The notes beneath the pieces are model-generated. The model was not told where the DNA came from and ran no database searches. It worked only from the letters and a program-made list of their open reading frames with translations. A stretch of 64,000 bases of DNA from Rhabditoides inermis (lineage: Eukaryota; Nematoda; Chromadorea; Rhabditida; Rhabditidae). The position numbers and the translations under genes are program-made. The stretch spans positions 189,501 through 253,500 of the forward strand of contig CAWZYM010000188.1 of NCBI GenBank assembly GCA_963966185.1, written 5' to 3'. This document shows positions 1 through 10,002 of the stretch, piece by piece (position 1 is the first letter of the stretch; every line of letters starts with the position of its first letter).

Positions 1-47
1 TCTCTCTCTCTCTCTCTCTCTCTCTCTACATTCCCCCTCTTCTCCAG

Positions 48-644
48 ACGCAGCGTCGTTGTCTTATGGCCATCGCCAACATGATGGACAGCGACGAGAA
101 GGTGTGCGCCGAGATCGTCGCCGTGAGTTTTGTTTCAAACTTTGCAATGTAAAGGAGCATACCATTCTAAAATATCGAATCGATACGTTGGGTCACACTC
201 ATTACCGATTCAGTATTTCTTACTTTTAAAGCAATAATATGTAGGTATTCAGTAATTTTGTTCGATCGGAGCAGTATTGGAAATGTGTCTGTTCTTTGAC
301 GTGTTTGTGTTGCAGTCGGAGGTGTTCCGCGTTCTGGTGGCTGTCACGAAGCTGGGAGCGGCCAATGCTGCCAGGGCAGGAAGCACGGAGCAGGTGGGGG
401 GAGGGAGAGAGAGAGGAGAGAGAGAGAGAAAGGAAGGAAGAGAGAGAGGGGGAGAGAGGGAGGGGGGAAGGAGAGAGAGAGGGGGAAGGAAGAGAGGAAG
501 GAAGAGAGAGAGAAAGAGAAAGACGACCCTTCTTTTCAGGCCAAGCGCGCTCTGGCCGCTGCGGAGAAGTACAACCTAATCAAGGCGACCGAGAGGGAAC
601 TGTTCGAGAGAATCAACAACATCTCCACCGTCGAGGAGGAGTGA
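48..644 (+). CDS. unc-45: UNC-45-like myosin chaperone, last three exons (5' part outside window)
   Basis: Exons 48-122, 316-393 and 540-644 (TGA at 642-644) have clean AG/GT borders and all join in phase 0, giving 85 codons ending in EEE-stop. The peptide is helical and Ala/Lys rich, with MAIANMMDSDEKVCAEIVA, then SEVFRVLVAVTKLG, then AKRALAAAEKYNLIKATERE. This matches the style of the C-terminal UCS armadillo domain of UNC-45, the Hsp90 co-chaperone that folds myosin heads in the cytoplasm; in that family the last repeats carry a similar final helix of the AxxALxxAxxYxLI type. The N-terminal TPR and central domains would lie left of the window. A purine-rich GA run fills the last intron. 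The family call rests on a short tail and is moderately confident; another armadillo-repeat protein is the alternative. Confidence 0.6.
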
Positions 645-937
645 TCAGCTGATCGGATGACGTCACTATTGTTTAGATTCATGATCTGTAGCTTCTCTTT
701 CAGCATTGTTTTGATTGTTCCATAATTATTGTGCTTTTCAATCTCTTTACTCGTTTTACACACAGTGTCTAGTCATGTCCGTAATATTTTCAGTGTCACA
801 GTCCACTTGTTTCATAGTGCCTTGTTTGTAGAGTGACTGGGTATACGAATGCATAAAATGTCTTTGAAGACGTGTGAAGAAGTGTTTCTTACATTGTTAC
901 TGAATCATTTTATGACAATTTATGGCTACATTCAACG

Positions 938-943
938 AATAAA
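938..943 (+). terminator. Polyadenylation signal AATAAA, probably of the unc-45-like gene
   Basis: AATAAA lies about 295 nt after the unc-45-like stop codon. It falls in sequence also present near 9890, at the edge of the duplicated block, so the signal may have been duplicated with it or may predate it. Confidence 0.4.
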
Positions 944-1042
944 AACAAACAGTGTCGAAGTAGAAAAGTAGACTAGTGGGAAGATGTTCAGACATAACAT
1001 TGAGAATGGATTAAAGATCTGAAAACATATGTTGTACCGCAA

Positions 1043-4000
1043 TTAAACAAGTATTTTGCACTCACGCAATGCGGACGTTGCTAACTCCAGCGACGGTAGA
1101 GGGTCAGAGGTTTGCTGCTCATCTGAAAAGAAATCAAAAGTATTTTTAAACGGAAAAAATCGAAATAACCTGAGAAGCGGAGTTTGAGCAGTGCCTTGAA
1201 GTAGTCCTCGCATCGCTTGACGAGGAGTTTGTGAGTGGGATAGAAGCACAGACAGCCGGACGCGCACCGACACACTCGATCGACATGCGTGCACTTCCTC
1301 TTCCTTTTGCAATCAACACACTTGCACGAGCACTTATTATGTCCACAGTAGCACTGTCGGTACTCGAATGTCTCCACCTTCTCGATCATCGGCAGTACGA
1401 TGTGCTCGAAAGCACGCCAGTAGACGCGTTGGTGCTGTCCATTCAGAGCGAGGAGAAGAGAGAACATCTTCTGGACGGCTGCGGCAAAGAAGTGGTGGAT
1501 GAAGGAGTCGACAGGCATTCCCGAGACGAACAGCATGTTGGAGAGGGTGAACGAGTTCACCCTATCGATGATCAGATCGGCTATCTTTCTCGGGTCGAGG
1601 GAAGCACTCGCATCAGTGGAAAAGAAGGAGACATCTCCGCTCTTCAACCTTATCTTCAGACTCGCAGTCAATTCTTTAAGATGAGAAATCACCGCGGCCA
1701 CGTCTAGGGATTCTCTGCAGAGACACACGATGTGCTCGTCGTCTGCGCTGGTCGGGATGCGCTCCTCATTCAGCTTCTTCACAAGAGGGCGAAGAAGTGC
1801 GGCTTGCAGCACACGTCCAATGCCAGTTGCTGGCAGACCGCTGGTGATTTGCACTGGAGCCGAGTCGACTCTATTCACGCGCACTACACACTGACGTTGG
1901 AGATAGTCAGCAATCCACGCAGCCTTCCCGGGGAACACGTCTCGCACATTGTCCATGATCGCAGAGTGAGAAAGGTTGTCGAGGCAGGACAGCTTGATGA
2001 CCACGAACTCAGCGGTCGGCTGTGCGGGGTGCTTATTTGTTTTTGCCACTTGTGTCCACTTGCGTGTCTCCTCCTGCACACCGCCCTCACACGGCAAAAG
2101 CTTGATGTGTCCGATGTTAATCAGATGCTTCGACATGATGTATTCGAAGAGTTTCAAGGCTATCGTATTTGAAGGGCAGAGGACGTAGTCGGCCGGGTCG
2201 GGGCTGTTCCAGTCTCCGTGGCGGGGATGCGGCTCGAGCACATCCATCTTCCACTCGGTCGGCATACGTCGAGCAGCCGCTGTGAACACCGTTGCGAGAG
2301 GTGCGGCGAGCTCATTCTTCAACTTCTGGTAAAAGAACAGAGAAGGATCGGTCGTCTCAGTCGTGGCAAACGCTTGAATTGCGTTTTTCACCAGTTCTTC
2401 TGTTATTTCCATCTGCGCAGTCACTGCTTCTTCAAGATGCGCATTCGTTGATTGACCGATGCGAGATCCGAGCTTCTTCGCCAGCAACTCGGCTTTCTCA
2501 GTGTCGTTGAAGATCCATTTGTTGGCATCGCGAAGAGTCGGCAGCTGCTGCGGCGCAAGCGCGTTAATCCGGCGAATGAAAGCAGAAGTGTCACGTTTGC
2601 AGAGTTCGATCAGGTCTTCATCCACTGCACCAGAGCTGCATGATGTACAAGAAACAAGACTCGTAATCTTGTCGTCAATGCTCTGGTTCACGGGCGCAGA
2701 CTTGTTATCGAAAATCTCGCTCCAGTTCATCGAAGAGAGCTTGTCGTTATAATCCTCGTGGAAAGTCAAACTGTGGTACTGCTCCTCTGCTGTCCGTTCG
2801 TTGATAGAACCTTGCGCGGCAGATAGAAGAATCGTCGCACTGATCCCGCGATGAACGCCTCCCAATTTCTCCACCGTAGTGTAGCTCACAGGACGATTGG
2901 AGAAAAGGAGATCCAGACAGGTGCGCGATTTTTCAGTCGTCGAGTCGCGTACCCACTGCTTCATGCAGAATTAGAGAGGGCGCGCCAGCGCCCTCTCGTT
3001 TGTACTGGATGTCCCCGCGCGCTAGAATGCTCAAAAACGACTTTTCCCGGATGAAGCACTTTTCCTCATTTTGAATTGATTTCCACTGTTACATTGCATT
3101 CACATCTCTATACGATAAAGTTATAGAAAGTTGTATTGAGTTTGATTGAATTTGAAGCGAGATACGGAGAGTCCGCATTCGAGTGCGGATTGAGATTGGT
3201 GTCGGTCGCTCGGGCGGGCGGGCGTCGGACAATCGCTTTCGCCCCGCCCCCTCTGTGTGTGAGTGAGAGAGAGATAGGCGAATAGCGGGTGCGCGTCGGT
3301 ATCCTCGCAGCGAATCGCGAACGTGTTTGAAAATGTAATTTTGTGAAACAAAACTTGAGCAAAGGACAGATATTATCTTTCAAAAGTACTTCCAAGTAAA
3401 AGTAGTTGGTTTGTACCGTTGTCTCAGTTGAGCAAAAGGACTGACATGTTTTCAATGGAGACATGTGCAAACAGGCTCTCAGCATTATTCGACGTGTTAT
3501 GTTACAACAGAAGTTGTGCTTTTAGATAATAACTGCAAAACTTCGTAAACGCGTTCATTATAATATGGCCGCTTTGCACTGGTATGAGAGAGAGCCTGTT
3601 GGCACATGTCTCCATTGAAAACATGTCAGTCCTTTTGCTCAACTGAGACAACGGTACAAACCAACTACTTTTACTTGGAAGTACTTTTGAAAGATAATCC
3701 CAGCTGCATCCAGCACAACTCGCCGGAGCGAGCAGGAAGACCGAAGTGCGGCACGTTGCTCCAGAACTCGGCGACGTTCGGCCATTCGGTGCCGCGCGGT
3801 GTCAGCACAGGTTGGTTGGCGTCCGCGCAGACGACGACCGCTTTGTCAACAGCGGCGTAGTGCGTGATCCAATCCGTGAGAAGTTGATGTTCCTCCGCAG
3901 TCGAATGCTTCGAGCGATCTCCGCCATTGGGCACAATGTAGGCGACCATCAACCGAACAGCTGTATCCCTCCCTTCCGAGCGAATCTTCACATCGACCAC

Positions 4001-4561
4001 CAGCAACTGATACTTGTCGGATTTGTCATTCCTAGTGACCTCGTTGACAAGATGTTGTTTGCGGATGAGCAGGGCAACACCGCCAGTGTATTTCTTCATC
4101 TTTAGGGTAGCGTCTTGGAGGAGAATGTGGTAGTCTTTCTCGAACTTCACCTTCAGCAACGCGGTTGTCTCCTCGGTGGGTCGCGACTCCGTGATCGCAA
4201 TGACGTCGGGAAGCGGCTTCATTTTGTTCACCCGCTTTTTCAGCGTCTCGATCTTGTCAGCATTTAGCGATTCGGCATTGTAGTAGAGTAGATTCAGCTC
4301 CACGACACTTTCTCTTTCACTAAAATGTCACAAATTGCTTCGCAACAGCGTATTTTTATGCAACTCCTAACTCCTCTCATGATTTCTAAAAAGAAAGGGA
4401 AAAACAATTGAGAGTAAGATGTTAGATTTTTCATTGTTCTAATATCTAGCCATGAAAAAAACTTAATCATGCCACATAACGCATTTATAATTATAATTAT
4501 ATAACACTCACTTTGATACATCATCGGTTTTTTCACCTCCTCCCTCGCGGACAGTCGTCAT
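1043..4561 (-). pseudogene. LINE-derived endonuclease/RT-like gene, copy A, disrupted by a transposon
   Basis: This is the same gene as copy C (10003-12822). Exons read right to left: 4512-4561 (start ATG at 4561), 1170-4319, and 1043-1122 with the stop. The central exon is interrupted at 2971-3697 by a 727-bp element, which separates the endonuclease half (3698-4319) from the polymerase-like and Cys-rich half (1170-2970). Both halves stay open. The last intron (1123-1169) is 47 nt against 57 nt in copy C. That length change is not a multiple of three, yet the coding frame after it is preserved, which supports real splicing. The protein could only be made whole if the insert were removed, so I treat it as disrupted; the polymerase half could still be translated from internal ATGs. 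Confidence 0.75.
2971..3697 (-). mobile_element. Non-autonomous Helitron/Helentron-like element, 727 bp, inside copy A
   Basis: Comparison with the empty site at 11959-11960 in copy C gives exact borders: host GCAGAA, element, host TCCCAGC, with no target-site duplication. Read on the minus strand, the element starts TTATCTTTCAAAAGTACTT. Next comes a pair of about 110-bp inverted repeats (about 3372-3481 against about 3590-3698). It ends in a GC-rich hairpin (2974-2997, arms GAGAGGGCGC/GCGCCCTCTC) followed directly by CTAA, then host TT. Insertion between A and T, no duplication, a terminal hairpin and a CTRR end are features of the Helitron superfamily. It has no coding capacity. Confidence 0.75.
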
Positions 4562-5517
4562 TCGTGAACCCTGAATCACATAAGTATAAAATACACGACA
4601 AATCATTATCATATGAGAATTTTCACGACAAGTCATTAAGACATGGATGTAAAACCGACATGTGTAATTAATAGCGTCACGCAAAGGCTAGGAACCTGGA
4701 TCGTGCAACTTACTCAATGAAACAAGATAGTTCTTCCATAAATAGGTTTGTATAAAGTTGACCACATTGATCTTACGAGAAATAAAGGTCTTCAAATGCA
4801 ATGTTTCCTCACTGAAGCCGCTTCCCCCCTGAAAACGGCGATAAGAAAACCGTATGAAAAACCACTTTTGTCTCGGAAATCGGACATTACGACAGACACC
4901 ATAAAATATGAACGACGAGACGGTATAAAATTTGGAAAAAAATGAAATCAATATGGCCGATCACGTTTAGAAAGAGGCGCGAGCCGAGAGACTATAACAG
5001 TCTGGTATCATATAAGCAAATACACGCGGGAGGGTTCAGGATATATGATGCATTTTTTTTGTTAACTAGAAAGACATAAAATAGAAGAAAGGAAGAGTCA
5101 CGGAGACCAGCATATGTACATACCAGGAGATCGATTCAGGCCTATATACATATCATAGAACCATATGAATGAATAGGTAGAGAAAGATAAAAAGTTTGGA
5201 ACCGGCATCAGAAATCTGAATACTTCTTACGTGTCAATGTCCCGCCAAATGCCGGTTGGTGTGCCGACTGCTTCCACACGTAGATGCCCGTTTTTACTAA
5301 CGATTTCGAGGAGACACATTGTCTTACTTTCAACATTCGACGTTTTCTGTTTTCTGTTATGTAGGCCGTCCTGCAACCGGCGATGTCGTCTAATCTTGCG
5401 CTTGACAGAACATAATTTATATACAATTATAAATTGTAAATTCAACAATTATAAACTCAACAGGTGATGCAATATTTCGTAATCAAAAAGAAGAATGTTG
5501 TTCGCCGTCTTCAAGTA

Positions 5518-5766
5518 GCGGTCGGTCTCTTCAAACTACTGTCAAAATGTAACTATAGTCTGCGCCAGAGCGATAGTTTTCGATCTACCTCGCTTGCAGT
5601 TCGAAATACGGTGCCATAACCGTCTGCCTCTCTTGTTTTGCGCGCTATTGCCGAAAGCTGACTCTCCGTCTTCCTCTGATCTACCCCACTGCGCGCAACT
5701 TATTGCGAGCATAGAACTATACTTCGAACTACTTCGGAAACGGTTTTCGAAGAGACTGACCACGCC
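5518..5766 (+). repeat. MITE-like repeat with GCGGTCGGTCTCTTC...GAAGAGACTGACCACGC ends
   Basis: This 249-bp unit is bounded by imperfect terminal inverted repeats (GGTCGGTCTCTTC and GAAGAGACTGACC). An almost identical copy lies at 13779-14027, and its interior occurs inverted at about 16668-16833. The same terminal motif brackets other repeats near 47465-47640 and 48020-48350. Encodes nothing convincing. Confidence 0.6.
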
Positions 5767-5902
5767 TTCACCGTCTGGTCGAGCGATGCCTTCTCATCTT
5801 CTCCTCCACATGTATTCTTTGACAATAAAGTTTTCAATTTCATTATAGTTTCGTTTGAGCGTCATTTTCCTTGTACCATCGCCCTTACCCGGCCGTGCTG
5901 CC

Positions 5903-6449
5903 ATGCGTCCTCCCCCCTTCCTCCCTCTCCTTCTCCTCCTCCTTCTCCTCCTCCTTCTCTTTCACCCCTCCTCCCTCGCACCCCTCCCTCCACTCAACAT
6001 CCCCGGAAAGCCCAACCTCGTCACCACCATCTTCGTGAGTACTATATACCGTATAGCCTCAATACGATTACCGTATCCCTAGAATCTCGACTTTCCTGTA
6101 GACTTGCTGTACCAGCCCTACTACAACAGAAAGACCCACGAGGAAAAGACGAAGAAGTGGGTTACTGTAATCTACCCGTAGTGATCGAGCAGTTACATGA
6201 TTTGTACGTCTACCAGTCGATGATAACCATTTAAGTACATTTCATTAAACTGTAACAGTCGTCCGCAATGTTTATCATAGCGTGGTCAACCTAGTCCGGA
6301 CTACTGTAATCTACCGTAACAATTTGTTCAGGCACCTCAAGGATGCGCTCAATCGCGTGCGGGAGAAGGTGATCGAAGAGGTGGTGCGGCAGAACAGGGA
6401 GAGTCTGGAGAAAGAGAGGCGAGCCGCGAGCACAAACACCCCACCATGA
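5903..6449 (+). CDS. Small secreted helical protein, copy 1
   Basis: Exons 5903-6038, 6102-6156 and 6332-6449 join in phases 1 and 2 and give about 102 residues. The start ATG opens a textbook signal peptide: MRPPP, then a long Leu run, then a Ser-Leu-Ala/Pro cleavage region. The mature part has NIPGKPNLVTTIFVN, an LLYQPYYNRK segment and an amphipathic Lys/Glu-rich helix ending STNTPP-stop. I do not recognise the family. The gene sits head to head with the minus-strand LINE-derived gene of the same duplicated block. The alternative exon-1 donor at 6035 (TTC|GTGAGT) would put exon 2 in an unattractive frame. The copy at 14164-14687 keeps the same exons and frame, which supports it being real. 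Confidence 0.7.
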
Positions 6450-6746
6450 ATACTCTATCATTGCATTGTAAATAATGTATTGTTGTTTTGTTTTTATGTT
6501 GAAACCATCTGTCCACAAATTCAAAGGGTGATGAGAGCGCGCGTTTATTGGGGAATCAGTCGACATTCGATCACTGGAATAGCTAGACGACTTTGTATAC
6601 AGTCATAATATTCGACATGACTGATCAGGAGAGCAAGCGGGGTCTTCTGAATGGCGAACAGTCAGAAAGTTGTGTGGGGGATTGTTCAATTAGCCCCAGG
6701 ATTGGCCCCTGTACCTTTAGGTTCGTATTCGTATAGTTGACATTGA

Positions 6747-6748
<2 letters not shown>

Positions 6749-6800
<52 letters not shown>
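6749..6800. repeat. (GA)n microsatellite
   Basis: About 52 bp of uninterrupted AG dinucleotides, between the first secreted-protein gene and the decayed inverted copy B of the LINE-derived gene. Nothing coding is visible from 6450 to 7170. Confidence 0.95.
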
Positions 6801-6802
<2 letters not shown>

Positions 6803-7173
6803 TCAGTCGGTTGATATCTTTTCGATTCATAGATGCGCGTCAATCCGCTTATGTCCCGAAATCACCTCCTTATCGCAGTTGTTACAGAGATGAGCTAAAC
6901 GAAGAGATTCATTTCTCATACACGCCAATGTGGTCATGTGATCTGATTGTTTCGTCTAGCCTCAACGAAATTGAAGTATTGCATTTTTGTCATTTTTTTA
7001 TTCAAAAAACTGTAATATGAAACAATATTATTTTATCAAACAAGTTGTACGATCCAGATTCATAGCTTTTGCGTGACTCTTTTTTTCATTCTAGGTGTTG
7101 ATTTCACGTCCATGTCAGACTCGTCGTGAAATTTTTTATATGATCATGATTCAACAACTTTCAGTTCTCACGA

Positions 7174-9255
7174 ATGACGACTGGTGACGAAAAAAACGAA
7201 GACGTATCAAGGTAAGTGTTATATTATAAATTCGTTATATGATAAGTGATAATCGTTATGATTCTGTTTCTTTCACGGCTAATTATTGGATAATCTAACA
7301 TCCTACTTTCAATTTTTTCTGTATTAGTCAAAATCGAGAGAGGAGTTGCATCAAAAATCGAACTCACGAGGCGCGTATACTGTGTATACGGTGTGTTATA
7401 CGAGACGGACCCAGAAAGACTTGACCAAACCTATCTATGCTTGATATAACATGTCACATCTGACTTTGGTTCTGCGAGAATATGTACTTGTTGTTATACA
7501 AAGTGTGGAAACGTTATGTCTTATGTATTATTTTAGTGACACAGGGAGCGTGACGCTGAATCTACTCTACTACAATGCCGAATCGCTAAACGCTGACAAG
7601 ATCAAGAAGCTGAAACAGCGGGTGAACAAAATGAATCCTCTTCCCGATGTCATTGCGATCACCGAAGCGCGCCTTACAAAGGTGACAACCAGGAAGCTGG
7701 CGAATCGATTTAAAAAAGACTACCACATTTATCGAAAAGACGCCGAATGGCGGAACAAGAAATACACCGGCGGCGTTCTGTTGATGATCAGCAAGCAACA
7801 CGACATCGTGGAAGTCGCTAGGCAGGGAAAAATTGACAAGTTCCAGTTGCTGGTGGTCGATGTGAAGATTCGCTCGGAAGGGAGGGTGACAGATCTTCGG
7901 TTGATGGTCGCCTACATTGTGCCCAATGGCGGAGATCGCGCGAAGCATTCGACTGCGGAGGAACATCAAGTTCTCACGGATTGGATCACGCACTACGCTG
8001 CTGTTGACAAAGCGGTCGTCGTCTGCGCGGACGCCAACCAACCTGTGCTAACACCGCGCGGCACCGAATGGCCGAACGTCGCCGAGTTCTGGAGCAACCT
8101 GCCGCACTTCGGTCTTCCTGCTCGCTCCGGCGAGTTGTGTTGGATGCAGCTGGGATTCTGCATGAAGCAGTGGTACGCGACTCGACGACTGAAAAATCGC
8201 GCACCTGCCTGGATCTCCTTTTCTCCAATCGTCCTGTGAGCTACACTACGGTGGAGAAATTGGGAGGCGTTCATCGCGGAATCAGTGCGACGATTCTTTG
8301 CTGGCGAAGAAGCTCGGAATTCGCATCGGTCAATCAACGAATGCGCATCTTGAAGAAGCAGTGACTGCACAGCCAGAGATTCCAGAAGAACTGGTTGAAA
8401 ACGCGCTTCAAGCGTTTGCAACGACTGAAGATCCCAGCAGCGGCCCTCCTCTGTTCTTTTACCAGGAGTTGAAGAACGAGCTCGCCGCACCTCTCGCAAC
8501 GGTGTTCACAGCGGCTGCTCGACGTATGCCGACCGAGTGGAAATTGGATGTGCTGGTGCCGCGCCCTCGTCACGGAGACTGGAACAGCCCCGATCCGGCC
8601 GACTACGTTCTTCGTCCTTCAACCACGATCGTCGTCGACCTCTTCGAAGACATCATGTCGAAGCATCTGCTGAACATCGGACGCATCAATCTCTTGCCGG
8701 AGGATGGTGTGCTGAAGGAGACTCGCAAGTGGACACAGGTCGTGAAAGGAAATTTGCACCCCGACAAGCCGTCCGCTGAGTTTGTGGTCATCAAGCTGTC
8801 CTGCCTCGACAACCTTCCCCACGCTGCGATCATGGACAATGTGCGAGACGTGTTCCCTGGAATGGCTGCGTGGATTGCTGACTATCTACAACGTCAGTGT
8901 GTCGTGCGCTGAATGGAGTCGACTCGGCTCCAGTTTCAACCACCAGCGGTCTGCCAGCATTTGGCATTGGACGTGTGCTGCAAGCCGCACTTCTTCGCCC
9001 TCTTGTGAAGAAGCTGAAGGAGGAGCGCATACCGACCAGCGCAGACGACGAGCACATCGTGTGTCTCTGCAGAGAATCCCTAGATGTGGCCGCGGTGATT
9101 TCTCATCTAAAAGAATTGACTGCGAGTCTGGAGATAAGGTTGAAGAGCGGAGATGTCTCCTTCTTTTCCACTGATGCGAGTGCTTTCCTCGACCCGAGAA
9201 AGATAGCCGATCTGATCATCGATAGGGTGAACTCGTTCACCCTCTCCAACATGCC
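7174..9255 (+). pseudogene. LINE-derived endonuclease/RT-like gene, copy B, inverted and decayed
   Basis: First exon 7174-7211 (ATG, 12 codons plus 2 nt) and main exon from 7537 mirror copies A and C in the opposite orientation. The endonuclease region is readable to about 8170, where GG replaces GGG and breaks the frame. A deletion of roughly 350 bp at about 8299 joins the endonuclease to the middle of the polymerase-like part. A further one-base loss lies near 8910. The gene stops at about 9255, before the Cys-rich tail, and is joined to a 70-bp piece (9257-9326) identical in orientation to the 3' flank of copy C (9958-10027). It is therefore a rearranged pseudogene. Its last 330 bp match copy C more closely than copy A. 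Confidence 0.85.
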
Positions 9256-10002
9256 ATAGAACTGGGAGTTGAGCACGAGAATCAAACATCTGAAAACATA
9301 TTATGTGAAGGAGTTGAACACGTAATGTCCATTCAGAAGCCTTCAATTGCAATACCATCCCCTCGTCGTACTGGCCCCGTGTGCGCTCAGTCATGTCGAA
9401 TAGAATGACTGTACACAAAGTCGTCTACCTATTCTAGTGAACGAATGTCGACTGATTACCCAATTTGCTCATTCACTCATCTATAACTGGCAATTACTCC
9501 GGGTGGCAATTTCTGGATGTGTTAAAATGGTCCAAATTTCGAAAATAAGATGTCATTTTTTCATTTTACTTGTCTCAACGAGACAAAAACATTTTAGTTT
9601 GATCAGATAACGATATATATAATCAATGTCACGCTATGTCACGGCCCGGGCCGTGACGTCACGGCCGAATGGTCAAAGCTTGTGATCGGGACAGTACAAT
9701 TCATATAGGTTCGATCACTACGGTAGTTTACAGCCGGGTATGGTGAGTGGAGGGAGGGGTGCGAGGGAGGAGTGGTGGGGGAGAAGGAGGAGAGGAGGAG
9801 ATAGAGGCAGAGAATAAAACGCATTGAAACACGGACCGTCAAAGACGAGAGAAATGACAATGAAATAACTGACAACTTATAGCTACAATTAACGAATAAA
9901 AACCAATATAAACAGTGTGGACGTAGAAAAGCAGACAAGTCAAAAGGTGTTTCAGACATAGAACTGGGAGTTGAGCACGAGAATCAAACATCTGAAAACA
10001 TA

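Larger units (their letters stand above)
896..6560. repeat. Segmental duplication, copy 1 (partner about 9862-14760)
   Basis: About 5.6 kb here matches about 4.9 kb at 9862-14760 in the same orientation. The offset is about 8261 bases from 3698 rightwards and about 8990 left of 2970; the difference is a 727-bp insertion present only here. The block holds a LINE-derived gene (minus) and a secreted-protein gene (+). From 3698 to about 6030 the copies differ by only a few substitutions. The part encoding the polymerase domain (1170-2964) is visibly more diverged. Confidence 0.9.

Noticed and set aside
4688..4951. An 87-codon open frame present in both segmental copies
   Set aside because: Its conservation is explained by the recent duplication; there is no splice context or family motif.
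5227..5448. Minus-strand 73-codon open frame with a good donor at its end
   Set aside because: It could be a 5' exon of the LINE-derived gene, but copy 2 has a stop in it and it does not join in frame with the next exon; left out as coding.
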